Shown here: one piece after another, positions 1 to 7,470 of the stretch | How the letters are laid out: each line of letters begins with the position of its first letter | Position numbering within the stretch: position 1 is the first letter of the stretch | Assembly (NCBI GenBank): GCA_030156435.1 | Contig: JASGMM010000012.1 | Coordinates: forward strand, 1-36,779 | Source: Clostridiales bacterium | Lineage (GTDB): Bacteria > Bacillota > Clostridia > Mahellales > Mahellaceae | Length of the DNA: 36,779 nt | Reading direction: 5' to 3' | Made by a program: the position numbers and the translations under genes | Notes under the pieces: model-generated | Databases searched by the model: none | What the model was told of the DNA's origin: nothing | What the model saw: only the letters and a program-made list of their open reading frames with translations

Positions 1-125
1 CCTCCTGTTTTAGAAACATTATCGATCAGAAACTCCCTTATTTCATTCGATAAAGTCTTAAGCTGGTCTATATCCAATGCTTTCAAGCTCTCAGGACTAT
101 CTATATCATCGAGCAATCTACTCAT
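1..125 (-). CDS. dxs: 1-deoxy-D-xylulose-5-phosphate synthase, N-terminal fragment (runs off the window)
   Basis: Reading from the ATG at 125 towards the window edge gives about 41 residues beginning MSRLLDDIDSPESLKAL and continuing LDIDQLKTLSNEIREFLID, ending in the VSKTGG segment. This is the characteristic N terminus of DXS, which condenses pyruvate and glyceraldehyde 3-phosphate in the first step of the MEP isoprenoid pathway. The start codon overlaps the stop of oapA in an ATGA arrangement, so the two are probably translationally coupled. The gene order ispA - OLE - oapA - dxs supports the call. The rest of the enzyme, including the thiamine diphosphate site, lies outside the window. Confidence 0.87.
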   Translation of the reverse strand, partial: MSRLLDDIDSPESLKALDIDQLKTLSNEIREFLIDNVSKTG

Positions 126-781
126 AGGTCTTTCCTTTCCCTTCGCATCAGCGAGATTAAGTATTTCGGGCTTTTTATTATAATATCCAAAATATATGCA
201 ACCCTGTATACTATCTCTTCGGAATTATTTATAGCGTAATTTTTACCTAAGGCTTTGCCTCCTATAGTAAGCGATGCTATGCCGGCGCTGAGCATTATGC
301 TTATAATCATATCATAACTATTATGGGCTAAAACTATAAGTTTGCCCGCTATCACCGCTCCTGCCGCTCCGCTTATGACACCTGCTATATCGCCTATTAC
401 ATCATTGCAAAAACTTGATACCTTATCGGCATTGCGCACAAACTGCACAGCCAGAGCTGCTCCTGGCATTTTACGCGCCGAGCGTGCATGAAAGGGCGCC
501 TCCTTGGAAGCAGTAACCGCTACTCCTATTATATCAAATATTACGCCTATTGCTATAATAATTATTAGGATTATCCATGCCATAAAAAGATCCGCCGATT
601 GAATTGTAGTCTCAGATATTAAACTCATGATAGAGGATATAAGAAATGCTATGCCCGTAACCACCAAAGGCCAGCGATCTCGATGATTTTTATTGTTTTT
701 AGAATTTTTAGTTTTAATTTTATTATTTTTTACAACGCTTTTCCCTTTATGTAAGTGAATATCGCTATCGTCATTATCCAT
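122..781 (-). CDS. oapA: OLE-associated membrane protein OapA
   Basis: A 219-residue membrane protein lying directly between the putative OLE RNA gene and dxs, the position of OapA, the protein partner of OLE RNA. I place the start at 781 because an AAAGAGG ribosome site (793-799) precedes it at suitable spacing; an in-frame ATG at 826 would run into the RNA's 3' end. The N-terminal 35 residues are polar and Lys/Asn-rich, followed by hydrophobic segments at about 37-57, 65-88, 126-150 and 156-176. The loop at 95-130 holds a conserved-looking stretch with PFHARSARKMPGAA and FCNDVIGDIAG, resembling the CNNM/CorB (DUF21) type of membrane domain. OapA binds OLE RNA and anchors it to the membrane in Bacillus halodurans; here that role is inferred from position and topology. 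Confidence 0.82.
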   Translation of the reverse strand: MDNDDSDIHLHKGKSVVKNNKIKTKNSKNNKNHRDRWPLVVTGIAFLISSIMSLISETTIQSADLFMAWIILIIIIAIGVIFDIIGVAVTASKEAPFHARSARKMPGAALAVQFVRNADKVSSFCNDVIGDIAGVISGAAGAVIAGKLIVLAHNSYDMIISIMLSAGIASLTIGGKALGKNYAINNSEEIVYRVAYILDIIIKSPKYLISLMRRERKDL

Positions 782-829
782 GAAAGCATTAACCTCTTTA
801 AATAATATACATTGCGATGGCAGCATGTT

Positions 830-1404
830 GGGTAAACTCTGCGGCTTAGGTTCGGTAGGATTTCCCAGACGATTACTCTCCGTCGCCGGAGGAGCGGTTT
901 CCCTTTAAAATCGTCATGCCGAGTCGCCTATGGCATTCACCGAATCGCCACTAAGTCCACACTTTAATCCCCAACATGCCTCGTGATGAGCAGCCTAGGA
1001 GCTTTCCTCAACAGCCAAATCGATCCCTAGCCTCTTTTGCAACATAGGTTTCAAGCAGCGATAACCTCGCGCCTTCGGCGCCTTCCGGCCAAGGTGTGAA
1101 CTGCTATCCACCTATATCACTCAAGGCAGGCTACACTGTACACAGCGTCGTTTGCCGCATACAGGTTCATCCCCGAGCAGTAGCGCTTTCTTACTGAAGC
1201 ACCACCCTCTCGGGCCTCCGCGATAGATGGGTCATCGGCTGCATGCCATTGCAGCTTGCCCACCTATCTTAACTCCCAGCACCAGCCCCCGACTGGGCGT
1301 CAGAAGCCAGCACCAGGAACTTCATCGTTGTGCCCTTAGCGGATTTTTAGCCCCGCTTTCAGGATCGATAGCGCTGACTAGGATACTGCGCCATCGCACT
1401 TGTA
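830..1404 (-). ncRNA. ole: OLE (ornate large extremophilic) RNA
   Basis: About 575 bases with no convincing ORF, markedly richer in G+C than the AT-rich flanks, located immediately upstream of oapA and, before an IS insertion, just downstream of ispA. That is the known locus of OLE RNA (about 600 nt). The minus strand folds locally into several strong hairpins, e.g. GCGCC/GGCGC around a 3-nt loop at 1069-1081, a GCTGCA/TGCAGC hairpin near 1240-1257, and a GC-rich stem near 875-895. The 5' end is set from an extended -10 promoter at 1411-1440 and the 3' end from the oapA ribosome site; both are approximate. OLE forms a membrane ribonucleoprotein with OapA and is linked to tolerance of cold, ethanol and Mg2+ stress. 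Assignment rests on synteny, size and composition; a covariance-model search was not possible. Confidence 0.82.
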
Positions 1405-1410
1405 GATATA

Positions 1411-1440
1411 ATTATAACATATACATATAAATACATGCAA
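1411..1440 (-). promoter_or_regulatory. Extended -10 sigma-A promoter for OLE RNA
   Basis: On the minus strand a perfect TATAAT (1411-1416) is preceded by TGT, giving an extended -10, with a weak TTGCAT -35 (1435-1440) at 18 bp. Transcription would start near 1404, where the GC-rich RNA begins. The IS target duplication ends at 1449, nine bases upstream of the -35, so the promoter survived the insertion. Confidence 0.6.
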
Positions 1441-1448
1441 ATCTCATA

Positions 1449-1457
1449 GAGCATCGC
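1449..1457. repeat. Left target-site duplication of the IS
   Basis: GAGCATCGC, identical to 4231-4239 on the other side of the element. The two copies abut the outermost bases of the terminal inverted repeats. Confidence 0.9.
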
Positions 1458-1468
1458 CAGGGGTGAAG
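1458..1468 (+). repeat. IS terminal inverted repeat, left end
   Basis: CAGGGGTGAAG, perfect inverse match to 4220-4230. The 250 bases between this repeat and the transposase stop hold no convincing gene and probably contain subterminal transposase-binding sequence. Confidence 0.88.
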
Positions 1469-1724
1469 CATGAAAATTTACAATCGGCATTTCATCAGCT
1501 TATATGTACCAACTATTTAATATTGCATGCACTAACTGGCTTTATAGAAGCTGTCTATGTAGAAAAGTATCTGAATTTGAACACATCATACCGCTTAATC
1601 GTTATTTTACACCTATTTTTGGGCAGTATTGTACCCTTAGGCTTATAAAACGCTTTAAGTAAAGCTCTAAAACTTGCCCTTATATTCCATTAGATAAACA
1701 TACTTATTGTTGCTATCCCTCGTT

Positions 1725-3173
1725 TTACATAAATTCTGAAGGTACTAACCTCCATTGCCGCTTCTTTGATATGGCTGCTTGTATCCCTTCTTTATCAAGT
1801 ACCGCACCCTTTAATGCTTCGTATAAATCTTTTATAAATTGCTGAACCCCTCGCTCTTTTACCATTTCAGCCACTAGTTCGCTATGAACCAATAACTCGT
1901 TGATAAAGTGCGCTATCTTCATCAGATAATGGTATCCTTTCATAGCGTTCCAATTATATGATAAGCAGTGTTCATATTCATAACCATAATGTTTTTCTTC
2001 TAAAATGTTATTTTCTATCTTCCATCTGTATCGCGCCATCTCGGTACACCGGTAAAATATGTTGTATTTGTTGATCGTTTTGCCGGATATCCACGCATAA
2101 CGCGTCTTTTTGTGCTCGATTTCATCGCTGTTGCGCTTAACCTCGTCCCATTCTTCGTCGCATATCACCACGTCGAAAGTCTCTTTATTTCTCCCATTTT
2201 GCCCGTAATAGTAGGCAACATCGTTTGCCCATCTGTATTCTTGATGCCGATTCCCCCAGTCGCATTCGTAACAGTTTTCGCTCTCCAATTTCATTATCCC
2301 TTCGGCATCTTCCCAGACTTCTTTAAGGCAGTTGTCTTTTAACACAATCATATAATCCCAGTTATATTGTTTGCATATGCGTATTACCGGTCCACAGGCG
2401 TATAGTCCATCAACTACTATCGAAAGACGGCTTTTGGGAAATATACTTTTTATCTTTTTTGCTATACGGTAAAACGCCTTCCTTTCACAATCCTGCTTAT
2501 TTGTTTCGCTGCCATATCCCTTGTTATCAAGAAGCTCACTTGCTACGGGTAGGATTATACCGTTATCCAATATTAGTACCGCCTCCAGCACATAAGCATA
2601 ATACTGAGCATGTTTTTCTCCTTCTTTGCCTACATGGCGCTCTAAACAATGCTCGGACCACCTGTAATCGCGTGAGTACTTTTGTGTCCCATCAATGGCT
2701 ATTACGTATTGATGCTTACACAGATAATTCTTGAACTTCTTCCTCCTGATAAGATCTTTTAATAGTTCTATCATGCATTCCTGAATCTGTTCAACATCCT
2801 CTATATCTTCAAGTAGCCTTGCTAGTGTATCGGCGTGAGGAATGGTTTCTAATTCTGGAAAGGTGATTTTTAGGTTTTCGATAAATATTGGGTTGGTCAT
2901 CTCTCTATTTGTTCGCCTACGCGATGATACTTGCAGCAAAAACATAATGATACCGTATAGTAGTAATACAGTCATTTCGTATTTGATTTTGCCAGTTTGT
3001 CTTGGATCAGGTATTTTGCTCAGTTTTTTAAGCAACGGCGGCAATATTTGTTTGAAGATGACAGTTGTCCTTTCGACCATATCCTGCCTCGCTGCCATTT
3101 CTTCCGCTTGATTTCTCCAAGATGATTTGCGATTGGGTATGGATGTTTTTTTAGTCTTAAAATGAAAATCCAC
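1725..3173 (-). CDS. IS4-superfamily DDE transposase
   Basis: A 482-residue transposase, the second gene of the insertion sequence. The N-terminal part (about 45-85) reads LSKIPDPRQTGKIKYEMTVL followed by a hydrophobic stretch, like the associated N-terminal domain of ISAs1/IS4-type transposases. The catalytic core shows D161 in AIDGTQ, D255 in SIVVDGLYACG, and a C-terminal R383-(3)-E387-(6)-K394 signature in RYRWKIENNILEEK. All three acidic residues are present and the frame is open, so the enzyme looks active. It starts 10 bp after the DruA-like gene, so the two are cotranscribed. It would cut and join the element's ends; the exact IS family is uncertain. Confidence 0.9.
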   Translation of the reverse strand: MDFHFKTKKTSIPNRKSSWRNQAEEMAARQDMVERTTVIFKQILPPLLKKLSKIPDPRQTGKIKYEMTVLLLYGIIMFLLQVSSRRRTNREMTNPIFIENLKITFPELETIPHADTLARLLEDIEDVEQIQECMIELLKDLIRRKKFKNYLCKHQYVIAIDGTQKYSRDYRWSEHCLERHVGKEGEKHAQYYAYVLEAVLILDNGIILPVASELLDNKGYGSETNKQDCERKAFYRIAKKIKSIFPKSRLSIVVDGLYACGPVIRICKQYNWDYMIVLKDNCLKEVWEDAEGIMKLESENCYECDWGNRHQEYRWANDVAYYYGQNGRNKETFDVVICDEEWDEVKRNSDEIEHKKTRYAWISGKTINKYNIFYRCTEMARYRWKIENNILEEKHYGYEYEHCLSYNWNAMKGYHYLMKIAHFINELLVHSELVAEMVKERGVQQFIKDLYEALKGAVLDKEGIQAAISKKRQWRLVPSEFM

Positions 3174-3183
3174 CTTTGAACCT

Positions 3184-4092
3184 TTATTCTTCGTCTGGAT
3201 TAATCCTCCTGTATGGCCTTTCTCCCCTAAGGTAAGTCATAAAGTCTTTCTCGAGAGGATATACGTATATAGCTTTACGTGATAGAGGGTATTCTTTGTT
3301 TTTATCCATCCGCCCACGGCCTTTGGTTTGACCAAGATAGAGCCAGTTAGCCGCCTTGTAGCATGTGCCGGCAAAGTGCTCTAAGTCAACGAAGGTTTCC
3401 AGTAATACCGGTGCATAGCAGTACCATTTTAACCAGTCGCTTTGTATCTGCCTGGCAGCTATGGACAGTACCTTACTAGCAAGGTTTTGTATGTGCGCCC
3501 ATGGTAGAATAAGAAAGCGACTGTTATTTATTATGAGGTGCAATCGCTCTTTCTTATCTTGTATACTCCAACCTATCCATCTATCTCTATGTTCAAGTGC
3601 CCATGCTGAGGCTGAAAATTCCAAACACCCCAGTTCTTTATCACCCGATTTTATGAAATAGTGAAGCCTGGAGCCAAATTCTTGTTTGTAACCGAGCATA
3701 TGGTATTGGTCCAGGTATGCCTTCCAACGGGCAAATGATGGTTGCCCGCTAGTTACAATTTCAAGATAAATGGGTTCATATTCTGATAGCTCCCCACATA
3801 TTGGTGTGGTGTCAAATTCCATGTGCTGTGTTTTAGTGGATACTTTCCTTATGCGAGATCGCTTGGGCTCAGGAAGCTGTATGATTCCCTCGGTTTCTAG
3901 CTTTTGCAGCAATAGTAAACACTGCGGTGTTTTAGGTCGCCCTGCTGGTGTCGTCCAATCCAGAAATTCGCATACCGTTGAAGCCAGTTCGCCTCTGGGT
4001 AGTGATTGGTATGTTTGTCTGGCCCATTTTATGAGTTCTATGTCCTCGCTGGTAAAATTTCTACCAGCAAATGTTATGATAGTATCATTCAT
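3184..4092 (-). CDS. DUF4338 (DruA-like) protein of the insertion sequence
   Basis: A 302-residue protein whose C-terminal part contains the DUF4338 signature FAGTCYKAANW (240-250) followed by LGQTKGRGR (253-261). The middle region (about 105-205) has LEFSASAWALEHRDRWIGW and NNSRFLILPW, also typical. DUF4338 is the domain of DruA in the Druantia antiphage system, and homologues are often found next to transposases. Its biochemical function is not established. Here it is the first gene of a complete IS, inside the terminal repeats, with the transposase 10 bp downstream and none of the large Druantia helicase genes present. I infer a role in transposition or in protecting the element rather than a Druantia system. 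Confidence 0.82.
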   Translation of the reverse strand: MNDTIITFAGRNFTSEDIELIKWARQTYQSLPRGELASTVCEFLDWTTPAGRPKTPQCLLLLQKLETEGIIQLPEPKRSRIRKVSTKTQHMEFDTTPICGELSEYEPIYLEIVTSGQPSFARWKAYLDQYHMLGYKQEFGSRLHYFIKSGDKELGCLEFSASAWALEHRDRWIGWSIQDKKERLHLIINNSRFLILPWAHIQNLASKVLSIAARQIQSDWLKWYCYAPVLLETFVDLEHFAGTCYKAANWLYLGQTKGRGRMDKNKEYPLSRKAIYVYPLEKDFMTYLRGERPYRRINPDEE

Positions 4093-4120
4093 AATTAAGT
4101 ATTCCTACCTTTCCAATACT

Positions 4121-4149
4121 ATCATAACATTTTCGCTTTTTTGCGTCCA
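4121..4149 (-). promoter_or_regulatory. Sigma-A promoter of the IS genes
   Basis: Minus strand TGGACG (4144-4149), 17-bp spacer, TATGAT (4121-4126). It lies inside the right end of the element, about 30 bp before the DruA-like start codon, so the element carries its own promoter reading towards OLE. Confidence 0.6.
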
Positions 4150-4219
4150 GTTCTTTTTGAGAAAAAATTTATTTTCTGTACCCTTCTAAGCCTCATATGC
4201 CACTACTTTTAATTTCGCT

Positions 4220-4230
4220 CTTCACCCCTG
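4220..4230 (-). repeat. IS terminal inverted repeat, right end
   Basis: CTTCACCCCTG on the plus strand, perfect inverse of 1458-1468. It sits about 70 bp upstream of the promoter that drives the element's two genes. Confidence 0.88.
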
Positions 4231-4239
4231 GAGCATCGC
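4231..4239. repeat. Right target-site duplication of the IS
   Basis: GAGCATCGC, identical to 1449-1457. Collapsing the two copies puts the ispA stop about 45 bp from the OLE -35 box. Confidence 0.9.
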
Positions 4240-4268
4240 TTAAGCGAGCAAATCGCTATAAAACCATA

Positions 4269-5117
4269 TTAATTGCGGCGCCGCATCATATAGGAGGCCA
4301 TTTCTTTCAAAAACGTCCCTTTTTGACCGAAAACGGCTATTGCATCTATTGCATGCTGCGTGAATTCTTGTGCTGCTTTTATGGATGCCTCGATGCCGTA
4401 TAGTGCCGGATATGTAGCTTTAACTTCCTCTTTACCGCCTTCGTCCACGTCCAGTATGTCATCGCTTATCTGAAACGCCATGCCCAGCGCCAAACCGTAT
4501 TGCTCTATAGCCCGCACATATACATCATCAGCACCTGCAGCCAAGGCACCGGCTTTTACTGCTGCGCATATCAAGGCAGCGGTTTTATGCTGATGGATAT
4601 ATTGTAAAACGCCATCGTCCACAGGCTTATTTTCATACAATAAATCCATAACCTGCCCTCCTATCATACCGCCTATACCTGCCGCTTTTGCAATGGCTAT
4701 GGCAGCGGCTATATGATGAGGATTCCGAGCTATGTCATCTAGCATGACTTCAAACGCGTGATTGAGTAGAGCATCGCCGGTCAACACCGCTATACCCTCG
4801 CCAAACACTTTATGGCATGTCGCCTTGCCTCTTCTCGTGTCATCATCGTCCATAGCCGGGAGATCATCGTGTATAAGCGAATAAGTATGAATGAATTCTA
4901 TAGCGCATGCAAGCGGCATACAATCGTCTACATGCTCATCAAACAGTTCATAAGCCGATATAAGCAGCACCGGCCTCAATCTTTTACCACCGCTGAAGAC
5001 GCTGTAACGCATGGCTTCGTGTATTACCGGGGGATAAGTATCAGCAGGCGGAAGCATATTATCCAGATTTTTATCTATTATTTCTATTTTATGTTTTAGC
5101 TGTTGGTTAAAATCCAT
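4269..5117 (-). CDS. ispA: Farnesyl/geranyl diphosphate synthase
   Basis: A 282-residue trans-prenyl diphosphate synthase that joins IPP to DMAPP and GPP to make farnesyl diphosphate, the precursor of undecaprenyl and other isoprenoids. The family motifs are clear: GGKRLRP near 43-49, the first aspartate-rich motif in HDDLPAMDDDDTRRGK (about 83-98), and the second, ISDDILDV, near 217-224. The segment after the second motif (DVDEGGKEEVKATYPALYG) is shorter than in most homologues, which usually carry a GKxxGxD loop there. The start lies a few bases after xseB. The gene is the last before the IS; originally OLE RNA followed directly, then oapA and dxs. Confidence 0.93.
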   Translation of the reverse strand: MDFNQQLKHKIEIIDKNLDNMLPPADTYPPVIHEAMRYSVFSGGKRLRPVLLISAYELFDEHVDDCMPLACAIEFIHTYSLIHDDLPAMDDDDTRRGKATCHKVFGEGIAVLTGDALLNHAFEVMLDDIARNPHHIAAAIAIAKAAGIGGMIGGQVMDLLYENKPVDDGVLQYIHQHKTAALICAAVKAGALAAGADDVYVRAIEQYGLALGMAFQISDDILDVDEGGKEEVKATYPALYGIEASIKAAQEFTQHAIDAIAVFGQKGTFLKEMASYMMRRRN

Positions 5118-5125
5118 ATCTGTCC

Positions 5126-5350
5126 TTAGTTAAAAGGAACCTCCTTAAAAGCATTTTGCTCTTTCATCAGCATGGTTATCTTACCTTCGGCTTCGTCAAG
5201 CTTTTGGCTGCAATAGCGCGATAATTCCATGCCGCGCTCGAATAATGCTATAGCCTGGTCCAATGCAACATCTCCATTTTCTAAAGATGTTACTATATTT
5301 TCTAATTCGCGGATAGCTTTTTCAAAGGTCATATCATCTTCTATCATCAT
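5126..5350 (-). CDS. xseB: Exodeoxyribonuclease VII small subunit
   Basis: A 74-residue protein matching the usual length of XseB, with MTFEKAIRELENIVTSLE and GDVALDQAIALFERGMEL forming the conserved helical pair and an acidic C-terminal helix. Several XseB chains bind one XseA to form the nuclease that degrades single-stranded DNA to oligonucleotides. Its start overlaps the end of xseA by 17 bp, indicating translational coupling. A second in-frame ATG follows immediately and a third six codons in, so the true start may be slightly later. Confidence 0.93.
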   Translation of the reverse strand: MMIEDDMTFEKAIRELENIVTSLENGDVALDQAIALFERGMELSRYCSQKLDEAEGKITMLMKEQNAFKEVPFN

Positions 5351-6563
5351 TTTCCCTTTCGACTTCTAGATCCACGATCTCAGCCTGTGCTCGACCATCA
5401 TCGTAGATTATATGTATACGTTGCCCTAATGAAAGCTCGCTAACAGACTTAATGAGACTTTCATCCTCGACATCTAGCGTCATGGTATAGCCGCGTTTCA
5501 ATGCACCCAAGGGATTAAATGCTTCTAGCCTATGCTTAAGATCATTGTACAAAGCGCCTTTTATTTCCATCCGATGATGCATATTTATCAGCAAATATCG
5601 TTCGGCTTGATCCAATTGCTGCTGTTTATCTTTCAAAAGCTGCATAGGATCACGCATAATGCGGCTGCCCTGCAATTTATAAAGACACCGGCGTTGTTCT
5701 TCCACTAGCATATCCACCGCTCGCTTGGCATTCAAGCACAGCCCGGCAATACGCTGCTCCAATTCGGTTTTTAGTGGGACAACCAATTCAGCGGCAGCCG
5801 ACGGTGTGGGCGCCCGCATATCCGCTACAAAATCGGATATGGTGAAATCGGTTTCATGGCCTACTGCCGATACAACAGGTATATGAGAGCGATATATACT
5901 GCGTGCCACGACCTCTTCATTAAAGGGCCATAATTCCTCTATTGAACCGCCGCCTCTACCTACTATTATAACATCTACCGATTCATCCATAACATTCAGC
6001 GCATCTATAGCTTCGCTTATCTGTATAGCTGCAGCCCTGCCCTGCACAGCCACCGGCACTATGAGCAGGTCAATGTTCGGATAGCGGCGATGTGCCACAT
6101 TTATTATATCGCGTACAACTGATCCAGTATCAGACGTTACCACGCCTATGCGTTTAGGAAGCAAAGGCAGCGGCTTTTTATGCGCCTGATCAAACAGACC
6201 CTCTTGTTCCAGCTTAGCTTTAAGCTGCTCGAAAGCCAAATGCAAGGATCCAACACCGAACGGCTCTATCCTTTCGGCATATAGTTGATATTGCCCATCC
6301 CTGTCATAAACATTCACATAACCCTGTACCAATACATCCATGCCATCCTGCATCGCAAAAATCGGCTGCCCATATTGCCTGAACATCACACAGCGTATTT
6401 TGCTGTTGTGGTCCTTCAGCGTAAAATAGCTGTGACCTGAGGAATGCAGTTTATAATTTGATATTTCGCCGCGCACATACACCGAGCGCAATAACGGATC
6501 AGAAGAAAACATGCCTTTTATATAAGCTGTCAACTGACTTACGCTGAATATCAGAGTTTCCAT
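5334..6563 (-). CDS. xseA: Exodeoxyribonuclease VII large subunit
   Basis: A 409-residue XseA with an N-terminal OB-fold (VYVRGEISNYKLHSSGHSYF, about 27-46), then the catalytic core with RIGVVTSDTGSVVRDI, IIVGRGGGSIEELW and SAVGHETDFTISDFVADMRA, all diagnostic. A helical C-terminal arm (about 270-360) ends in the LKRGYTMT segment. The length is normal for clostridia. It works with XseB in degrading single-stranded DNA during repair and recombination. The start overlaps the folD stop by 13 bp and the end overlaps xseB, so folD-xseA-xseB form a tight unit. Confidence 0.95.
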   Translation of the reverse strand: METLIFSVSQLTAYIKGMFSSDPLLRSVYVRGEISNYKLHSSGHSYFTLKDHNSKIRCVMFRQYGQPIFAMQDGMDVLVQGYVNVYDRDGQYQLYAERIEPFGVGSLHLAFEQLKAKLEQEGLFDQAHKKPLPLLPKRIGVVTSDTGSVVRDIINVAHRRYPNIDLLIVPVAVQGRAAAIQISEAIDALNVMDESVDVIIVGRGGGSIEELWPFNEEVVARSIYRSHIPVVSAVGHETDFTISDFVADMRAPTPSAAAELVVPLKTELEQRIAGLCLNAKRAVDMLVEEQRRCLYKLQGSRIMRDPMQLLKDKQQQLDQAERYLLINMHHRMEIKGALYNDLKHRLEAFNPLGALKRGYTMTLDVEDESLIKSVSELSLGQRIHIIYDDGRAQAEIVDLEVERENDDRR

Positions 6564-7405
6564 TGCGATACAGCTGCTTCAAGAGTATTTTGCAACAACA
6601 TGGTTATGGTCATAGGGCCTACCCCGCCGGGTACAGGAGTTATCCAGCCGGCTACTTCTTTGACGCTGGCAAAGTGCACATCGCCAGTCAATTTACCTTC
6701 CACCCTGGTGGTTCCTACATCTATAACTACTGATCCTGGTTTTACCATATCGCCTGTTATGAGATTTGGCTTACCCGTAGCTACAACCAATATATCGGCC
6801 CTTTGCGTATGGGATTTCAGATCAGCCGTCTTGGAATGGCATATGGTAACGGTCGCGTCCTCATTGAGCAGCAGTATAGACACAGGTTTGCCTACTATGT
6901 TACTGCGGCCTACTACTACAGCATCTTTGCTTTTTATATCTATGTTGGTGCTCTTTATCAAAGTTATTATGCCCTTCGGGGTACACGGTACAAATCCCTT
7001 TTCGCCGTTTAACAGCTTACCCGCGTTCACCGCATGAAAGCCGTCCACGTCTTTATCCGGTGAAATATCCCTCAGTACTGTCATTTCATCTAAATGATCG
7101 GGTAAAGGCAATTGCACAAGTATACCGTTTATTTCCTGCCGTTCGTTTAGCTGATGTACCAGATCCAGCAACTGCTGTTGTGAAGTCTCCTGAGATAGCC
7201 TGTAAACCTCTGAGTATATACCTGCTTCCTGGCATGCCTTCTCTTTATTCCTAACATAAATCTGAGAGGCCGGATCTTCTCCTACCAACACAACCGCCAG
7301 TCCTGGGGCCTTACCCGTTTTTTGTTGCAATTCCATTACCTGCTGTTTTATCTGCTGGCGTACAGCAGACGATATAGCCTTGCCATCAATAATCTGTGCT
7401 CCCAT
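6551..7405 (-). CDS. folD: Bifunctional methylenetetrahydrofolate dehydrogenase / cyclohydrolase
   Basis: A 284-residue FolD, interconverting 5,10-methylene-THF, methenyl-THF and 10-formyl-THF in the cytoplasm. Visible signatures are YVRNKEKACQEAGI with the catalytic Tyr and Lys of the Y-x3-K motif, PLPDHLDE, PDKDVDGFH, the NADP-binding VVGRSNIVGKPVSILLL, and the C-terminal TPVPGGVGPMTITML. I place the start at MGAQIIDG (7405), where AAGGAGAG lies 8 bp upstream; an in-frame ATG nine codons earlier lacks a good ribosome site. Gene order nusB-folD-xseA is common in clostridia. Confidence 0.95.
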   Translation of the reverse strand: MGAQIIDGKAISSAVRQQIKQQVMELQQKTGKAPGLAVVLVGEDPASQIYVRNKEKACQEAGIYSEVYRLSQETSQQQLLDLVHQLNERQEINGILVQLPLPDHLDEMTVLRDISPDKDVDGFHAVNAGKLLNGEKGFVPCTPKGIITLIKSTNIDIKSKDAVVVGRSNIVGKPVSILLLNEDATVTICHSKTADLKSHTQRADILVVATGKPNLITGDMVKPGSVVIDVGTTRVEGKLTGDVHFASVKEVAGWITPVPGGVGPMTITMLLQNTLEAAVSQWKL

Positions 7406-7470
7406 CGAATATCTCTCCTTCACACCGTACAATTTAGGTTTTGTATATTAATCGAAAAATGATATGGCTT

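Larger units (their letters stand above)
1458..4230 (-). mobile_element. Two-gene insertion sequence with DruA-like protein and DDE transposase
   Basis: The element is 2773 bp. Its ends are an 11-bp perfect inverted repeat, CAGGGGTGAAG at 1458-1468 and its complement at 4220-4230, with imperfect extension inward (both ends continue to a GAAA(A)TT motif). It is flanked by an exact 9-bp direct repeat GAGCATCGC (1449-1457 and 4231-4239), the target-site duplication. It carries its own promoter, a DUF4338/DruA-like gene and an IS4-superfamily transposase, both reading right to left. Ends starting CAGGG, a 9-bp duplication and the transposase type suggest an ISAs1-like or related IS4-superfamily element. 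Exact repeats and intact ORFs suggest a recent insertion. Confidence 0.92.

Noticed and set aside
1227-1430. Plus-strand open frame of 67 codons within the OLE region
   Set aside because: Low-complexity translation, no ribosome site, and it lies antisense to the structured RNA; its openness reflects composition.
1463-1648. Plus-strand 61-codon frame at the left end of the IS
   Set aside because: It begins inside the terminal inverted repeat, has no ribosome site and no recognisable domain; more likely subterminal IS sequence.
3184-4092. Druantia antiphage system
   Set aside because: Only a DruA-like gene is present, and it lies inside an IS next to a transposase; no DruE helicase or other Druantia genes are near.
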